From positions 1 to 26,834 of the forward strand of contig CAYZEZ010000022.1 in NCBI GenBank assembly GCA_964477295.1: a DNA stretch of 26,834 bases, read 5' to 3'. The notes below the pieces were generated by a model that was not told the DNA's origin, ran no database searches, and saw only the letters and a list, made by a program, of their open reading frames with translations. Position 1 is the stretch's first letter. Each line of letters begins with the position of its first letter. Shown here one piece after another: positions 22,623 through 26,834 of the stretch. The DNA is from CAYZEZ01 sp964477295. Its GTDB lineage: Bacteria; Bacteroidota; Bacteroidia; Bacteroidales; SM23-62. Both the position numbers and the translations under genes were made by a program.

Positions 22623-25379
22623 TTATAGTGAGTCCTTAACGCACCGGAAACCTACGGTAGAGCAACGGTCGTATCCCGGGCATACCAGCAGCAACATCTG
22701 TGTTTGATCCAGGGGTTGGGGGCCACCTTTAACATACCATATGCTCGATGTCGGGTTATAATATGAGCCTCCCCTGATGATTAACATTTTATGGCTCCCA
22801 TTGTAATACACATCATTGGTCATCTGCCACACATTACCAACCAGATCGCATATCCCATACCCACTTGCACCCGCGGGGTATGAAGCAACCGGTTTTAACC
22901 TATTGTTCCCGGCATTAAAATTTTCCTCGACCAGCTCATTACCCCAGGGCCACTTTGTTTCACCCGGGCTTTTTGCGGCGTATTGCCACTCCATTTCAGT
23001 GGGGAGCCGTTTACCTGCCCACGCAGCATAGGCCCTGGCATCTTCATAACTAACATACACCACAGGATATTTACCTGTCCCATCCATATATTTTCCTGAT
23101 ATCCAATGTTTTAAATAGTTTGTTGTATCATCAGGCAAGTATCCCGATTCTTCAATAAACCGGTAATAATCCTGATTGGTTATCGGATATTTATCCATGT
23201 AGAAGGAAGATATCTCTACCGTTTTACCCCCGGAGTAATCCGGATATGGAATAAACTGGTCCGGGTTAGTCACCTGGAAATTAAACGTGCCTCCGGGAAT
23301 ATGGATCATACCTGGTGGAGCCACAGAAGCCCTTTTTGTAGCAGTTGTCTTACTTATCAACCAGGGCATACCCATCGGCCATTCCAGAATCCTTTCATCA
23401 AGCAATTGGTCCCCATCAAATAACTGGATCACTATCTTGTCTTCATAGTCCGGATCAATATCACTGATTTTTAATGAACCTTCTCCCGGTTTAAACAATA
23501 GCGGATCATTCTGGTAGCCCGGATTACCAAGCCAGATCCTTACCTGGTCGCCGCGATCTGCCCTGAAATGAATAAAATCGCCATACCTGCCTGCCTGGAT
23601 CAATACGGGCAGACTGGCAATGCAATCCACATTTCCCTCCCGCCGGGTTCCGTGCCACGACCGGTTAAAAGACCGGATGCTTACCGGAATATATTTCTTA
23701 TCTCCTGCGGCGACCGGTTCCAGTTCACGATGAGACCATAGACTTACAAAATGCCTGTCGGGAATGACCTCAGATTCAATCAATGCTCCGTCATATCCAT
23801 TGTGGTCAAGGCTAAAAACAGTAAATATCTCTTTTTCTCCGTCTTTCCAACTGTTGATCCAGATACTGTCTTTCAGTGAAGAGATCATGGGTGTCCAGTT
23901 AAAACCGGTGAATGCTCGTTGGTTTTCGCGCAGGATCATTGTTGTTTTTCCCAGGTACTTTAGCTCTTCCTCTATCCAGGCGGGCCTTCCCGGACCAAAC
24001 GTAAGTACTTCAGTGCCATAACCGTTAAAAAATGATATGGCTGTCTCCCTGTGTAATCTTCCTTCACTGATATGCGCCACCCTGAATATACCAAAGTCAG
24101 GCTTGATCAGTTTGTTCAGGTTCAGTTCCGGCTGGTAACGGATGGCATTATGAACCCTTCCCGAAATAATACCTGGCATATCCTTGGGTACTGCCATGCC
24201 TTCACTGTACATGATCACCCCGGGACGGGCCCCATCAGCAGCCTCCTGGAGTTCCAGGCTTGATTTACCCCTTGTATCTATAACAACCCCATCACTATGG
24301 GTTGCCGCTATTAATTTCCCCAGTCCCTCGTAATGATCTTCCTGACGGGTGCTCTTATCCCATGGATTATAAGCAATAAAAAACCTGGCTCCAGACTTCT
24401 TCAGATCATCAGATATCTGGCCGAGTTTATCCAATCCTCCGGGCATGTCGGCATACATATCGTATTGGTTGCGTTCATCGATTCCCAGCCTGGGCCAGGT
24501 GGGCCATATGCCAAGAACATCCAATCCCCCGAACAACTTATCACCCATAATCAATTGTTCCTCAATGCGATATGAGCCTTCGGCCCTATTATAGAATTTC
24601 TGGTCCCATGCAAACTGAAGAAATATGATATATGCCTTTTTAATCCATTGTAAATCGGGGCGTTCATAGAGTGAGTTGTCGAAACTGGCCAGGTCATACA
24701 ACCACCGGTCGCGAAACATCAGTCGTATTCCGTTCTGCCATTCACCCGGGTATGTATCGATATAAAAAGTATATTCAATTTCCCCGCCGGGAGGAATTAT
24801 TGTCTTATACCTTCTTCGCTCAGATCCCTCATATCCGGTTCTCCTGGCTATTGAACATAATGAAAGGCTTTCATTCACCCTTGCCGATCCATATCCCATC
24901 TCCCATGCATTATCGGGCAACATAACCCTGACAGGTCCGTAATCCGGGCGAAACAGTTTAGCCCTGGCCAATTGCCACGGACCGTTTGAAGTGATAAAAA
25001 CCTGTCCCGGTGCACCACCAAATGGTATTACATTTTCAAAAACAAGTGTATCGTAGCTGGTATTATTTAAACTCAGCAGATATTTTACGCCGGGCTGATC
25101 ATTGTCAATCCTGCTGAAATTCCCATTTAATCCGTTTGACACGACCTCCCAGGTGTCCTTTCCAGCTGGTTTACAGATTTCGTCTGAATATACGTGCTTA
25201 TCATTTAAAATATAAGAGAAAGCAACAGGGCTACCCTGCATATTTATCTCGTCCTTGTGTTTGAACCCTATCCGCTCAACATGGGTTTGGTTATCCAATT
25301 GAAGAAACTGCAGATCCTGCGAATAACCAGTAACACAAAAAAGTATGAAATATAAAGACAAGAGGTGCCTCATAAGCAT
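22623..25379 (-). CDS. Large secreted protein: glycoside hydrolase-like N-terminal region fused to a SUMF1-like domain without the catalytic cysteines
   Basis: A 918-residue protein with a signal peptide (to about residue 20, GYSQ; ATGs at 25379 and 25373 are both possible). Residues about 20-220 look beta-rich. About 240-480 looks like a TIM-barrel glycoside hydrolase, with GLDVLGIWPTWPRLGID, ARFFIAYNPWD, DGVVIDTRG and VIMYSEGMA, giving candidate acidic residues, but I could not assign a GH family. About 691-918 is a SUMF1/FGE-type domain (MIHIPGGTF, FYMDKYPITNQDYYRFIE, KRLPTEMEWQYAA, WQMTNDVYY, IRGGSYY, VGFRCV). At the two cysteine positions that define active formylglycine-generating enzyme, counted from RGGS, I read Asn875 and Ile880. 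It is therefore more likely a binding or structural module. Neighbours are a glycosylasparaginase and galM upstream and a HAD hydrolase downstream. Confidence 0.75.
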   Translation of the reverse strand: MLMRHLLSLYFILFCVTGYSQDLQFLQLDNQTHVERIGFKHKDEINMQGSPVAFSYILNDKHVYSDEICKPAGKDTWEVVSNGLNGNFSRIDNDQPGVKYLLSLNNTSYDTLVFENVIPFGGAPGQVFITSNGPWQLARAKLFRPDYGPVRVMLPDNAWEMGYGSARVNESLSLCSIARRTGYEGSERRRYKTIIPPGGEIEYTFYIDTYPGEWQNGIRLMFRDRWLYDLASFDNSLYERPDLQWIKKAYIIFLQFAWDQKFYNRAEGSYRIEEQLIMGDKLFGGLDVLGIWPTWPRLGIDERNQYDMYADMPGGLDKLGQISDDLKKSGARFFIAYNPWDKSTRQEDHYEGLGKLIAATHSDGVVIDTRGKSSLELQEAADGARPGVIMYSEGMAVPKDMPGIISGRVHNAIRYQPELNLNKLIKPDFGIFRVAHISEGRLHRETAISFFNGYGTEVLTFGPGRPAWIEEELKYLGKTTMILRENQRAFTGFNWTPMISSLKDSIWINSWKDGEKEIFTVFSLDHNGYDGALIESEVIPDRHFVSLWSHRELEPVAAGDKKYIPVSIRSFNRSWHGTRREGNVDCIASLPVLIQAGRYGDFIHFRADRGDQVRIWLGNPGYQNDPLLFKPGEGSLKISDIDPDYEDKIVIQLFDGDQLLDERILEWPMGMPWLISKTTATKRASVAPPGMIHIPGGTFNFQVTNPDQFIPYPDYSGGKTVEISSFYMDKYPITNQDYYRFIEESGYLPDDTTNYLKHWISGKYMDGTGKYPVVYVSYEDARAYAAWAGKRLPTEMEWQYAAKSPGETKWPWGNELVEENFNAGNNRLKPVASYPAGASGYGICDLVGNVWQMTNDVYYNGSHKMLIIRGGSYYNPTSSIWYVKGGPQPLDQTQMLLLVCPGYDRCSTVGFRCVKDSL

Positions 25380-25405
25380 TTAGATTAATCGATGTTGCTG
25401 GTGTC

Positions 25406-25429
25406 TTGCAACTGCAAACTGCCGGCTGG
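25406..25429. repeat. Short word-like repeat at the 3' end of the glycosylasparaginase gene
   Basis: TTGCAACTGCAAACTGCCGG and the next few bases repeat a CTGCAA/CTGCC word and end directly against the stop codon at 25430-25432. The wording resembles the repeats near 14354 and 19827 (GCAACTG is shared with the latter). Confidence 0.4.
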
Positions 25430-26410
25430 TTAATCAATGAGATAACCGGCAGGTGTCAGTTCATTTTTATCCTGATAGCAGACGGCGTAGTCAAACCCTT
25501 TTCTCATGCTGTATCCCCCGGTTTCACCGGCCTTATTTACTGCAATAAAACCAACCTGAAGGTCCCGGCCATCCGGGCATTTTTCATAAATCCTCTTAAC
25601 TGCCATCTTACAGGCAATTTCAGGGGAGTATCCATTCCGCATCAGCTCCGTGATCAGAAACGAACCTACAATTTTAAGTATCAACTCACCCTGTCCGGTG
25701 GCAGTAGCCCCTCCCACTTCATTATCAACATACAGGCCGGCACCAATAATGGGTGAGTCGCCTACCCTTCCAGGCATTTTAAAGGCAATTCCACTTGTTG
25801 TACAGGCTCCTGAAATGTTTCCTTTTTTATCTAGGGCAAGCATACCGATGGTATCGTGATTATCAGCCCTGTGTGCAACAGATTTATTAGACTTTTTCCA
25901 ATGCTCCCAGCTCTTTTTCGCATCTGGTGTTAACAGTTCTATCTTCGGAAATCCCTGTGACAAGGCAAATTTAAGCGCCCCATCACCAGCCAGAATTACG
26001 TGCGGGGTTTTTTCCATCACCCTTCTCGCCACGGAAACAGGATGCATGATATGTTGCAGATATACTACAGAGCCTGCATTACCTGTCTCATCCATTACAC
26101 AGGCATCGAGGGTCACATTCCCATCGCTATCGGGTAAACCACCGTATCCTACAGAGCTTATGGCCGGATCTGCCTCTGTAACTTTCACGCCGCTCTCAAC
26201 CGCATCCATAGCCGATCCACCATTCTGAAGTATTTTCCATGCCACTTCATTGGCAGCCAATCCATGGTTCCATGTGGATATTACGATTGGATCATCTTCA
26301 GGAGCGGATAATTCGTGTCCGATCTTACCGGATGCAGCTGCAGTATTGGTGAAGGACATACCCATTGCACCAACAACAGATGATTGAATGAATTTTCGTC
26401 TGGTTGTCAT
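25430..26410 (-). CDS. N4-(beta-N-acetylglucosaminyl)-L-asparaginase (glycosylasparaginase), Tat-type signal
   Basis: A 326-residue Ntn-hydrolase. The N-terminus TTRRKFIQSSVVGAMG has twin arginines (4-5) and a hydrophobic core, indicating Tat export. The mature start IVISTWNHGLAAN carries the conserved Trp, the autocleavage site NHDTIGM has Asp186-Thr187 with Thr187 as nucleophile of the beta chain, and GRVGDSPIIGAGLYVDNEVGGATATGQGE is the substrate loop. The length matches the bacterial enzyme known from Flavobacterium. It splits the GlcNAc-asparagine bond of N-glycopeptides, the last step of their breakdown. galM lies 27 bp upstream and the GH-like/SUMF1 gene 50 bp downstream, suggesting a glycoprotein-degrading unit. 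A plain isoaspartyl peptidase is less likely. Confidence 0.92.
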   Translation of the reverse strand: MTTRRKFIQSSVVGAMGMSFTNTAAASGKIGHELSAPEDDPIVISTWNHGLAANEVAWKILQNGGSAMDAVESGVKVTEADPAISSVGYGGLPDSDGNVTLDACVMDETGNAGSVVYLQHIMHPVSVARRVMEKTPHVILAGDGALKFALSQGFPKIELLTPDAKKSWEHWKKSNKSVAHRADNHDTIGMLALDKKGNISGACTTSGIAFKMPGRVGDSPIIGAGLYVDNEVGGATATGQGELILKIVGSFLITELMRNGYSPEIACKMAVKRIYEKCPDGRDLQVGFIAVNKAGETGGYSMRKGFDYAVCYQDKNELTPAGYLID

Positions 26411-26437
26411 AGGTTATTAATTTAGAAACAGTTGCGC

Positions 26438-26834
26438 TCAGGCATCTGTCAGAAATTTGTAAATAGTAAGTTGCTTATATGTTTCGCCGGGTCTTAATAT
26501 CGTAGTGGGGAAATGTGATTGGTTGACAGAATCAGGGAAATGCTGGGTTTCCAGGCAAAATGCCATGTGTTTTCGGTATTTGATCTGACCTTTCCCGGTC
26601 AGTCCTTCGAGGAAATTTGAACTGTAGAATTGTACTCCGGGTTCAGTAGTATATACCTCCATAATCCTTCCCGACTGCGGATGACTGACCCTCGCAGCCA
26701 ATTCCGGATTTGATCCTTTCCTTTTTATAACGTAACAATGATCATACCCTCCAGGAACTTCCCCGATATCCTGACCAATTAATTTAGGAACCCGAAAATC
26801 CAGTGCAGTTTCCGCAACCTCTTTGATCTCTCCG
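26438..26834 (-). CDS. galM: Aldose 1-epimerase (galactose mutarotase), C-terminal part
   Basis: The last 132 codons are in the window and the start lies beyond the right edge. The frame continues upstream of the first internal ATG, with ALDFRVPKLIGQDIGEVPGG and GGYDHCYVI (catalytic His region), followed by AARVSHPQSGRIMEVYTTEP and GVQFYSSNFLEG, whose Glu in YTTEPGVQFY is the catalytic base of the family. The end, HFPTTILRPGETYKQLTIYKF, is also typical. GalM interconverts alpha- and beta-D-galactose (or glucose), feeding galactokinase. It lies 27 bp upstream of the glycosylasparaginase, the first visible gene of this minus-strand cluster. galK lies about 18 kb away. Confidence 0.92.
   Translation of the reverse strand, partial: GEIKEVAETALDFRVPKLIGQDIGEVPGGYDHCYVIKRKGSNPELAARVSHPQSGRIMEVYTTEPGVQFYSSNFLEGLTGKGQIKYRKHMAFCLETQHFPDSVNQSHFPTTILRPGETYKQLTIYKFLTDA

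Noticed and set aside
22623..25379. Active formylglycine-generating enzyme (sulfatase activator)
   Set aside because: The two catalytic cysteine positions read Asn and Ile, the protein has a signal peptide, and no sulfatase gene is in the window.
1..26834. Mobile element, toxin-antitoxin or phage-defence system
   Set aside because: No transposase, integrase, terminal inverted repeat, small toxin/antitoxin pair or defence nuclease was recognised on either strand; the genes are metabolic, transport and secreted enzymes.

Overview
The window looks like a fragment of a Bacteroidota genome, probably Bacteroidales or a close relative. The evidence is a secreted M1 metallopeptidase ending in a type IX secretion sorting domain, several TAnnTTTG-type -7 boxes, mostly absent Shine-Dalgarno motifs, and many secreted glycan- and peptide-degrading enzymes. 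It is an assembled, probably metagenomic, scaffold: a 100-N gap at 3554-3653 lies inside a gene and is flanked by two identical 55-bp copies, so the gap is very likely a scaffolding artefact.

Layout. (1) 1-7355, all on the minus strand and read from right to left: a secreted S9 peptidase; a PAP2 lipid phosphatase; a GT39/ArnT-like membrane glycosyltransferase (split by the gap); a GT2 polyprenyl-phosphate glycosyltransferase; a GC-rich hairpin; a glucuronokinase-like GHMP kinase; and the start of galU. The PAP2-GT39-GT2 trio looks like a lipid-linked envelope glycosylation module. The kinase plus galU pair could make UDP-glucuronate from free glucuronate. (2) 7356-7498 is a divergent promoter region with a strong inverted repeat, followed by galK on the plus strand. 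(3) 8705-11894 is a tight minus-strand operon of a NEW3-domain membrane-anchored protein, an ABC ATPase and an ABC permease. It is unusual here because all three genes have strong Shine-Dalgarno sites. (4) 11895-12479 is a 585-bp divergent intergenic region, followed by a CLC chloride channel/transporter with CBS domains. (5) A secreted DJ-1/PfpI protein (minus) diverges from a secreted P1/DmpA-type peptidase (plus) across a perfect palindrome. (6) On the plus strand come a PPK2 polyphosphate kinase and a GH3 enzyme with a PA14 insert. (7) 19929-26834, minus strand and read from right to left: galM (partial), a Tat-type glycosylasparaginase, a large secreted protein with a GH-like region and a degenerate SUMF1 domain, a beta-phosphoglucomutase-like HAD hydrolase, and the T9SS-sorted M1 peptidase.

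Together the genes describe a cell that digests glycans and glycopeptides in the periplasm or at its surface and feeds galactose and perhaps glucuronate into nucleotide-sugar metabolism. Short word-like repeats sit at the 3' ends of three genes (about 14354, 19827 and 25406). I saw no rRNA, tRNA, CRISPR array, transposase or phage gene. The best candidates for new biology are the GH-like/SUMF1 fusion that lacks the catalytic cysteines, the glucuronokinase-galU pair beside the lipid glycosylation module, and the SD-rich NEW3-ABC operon.
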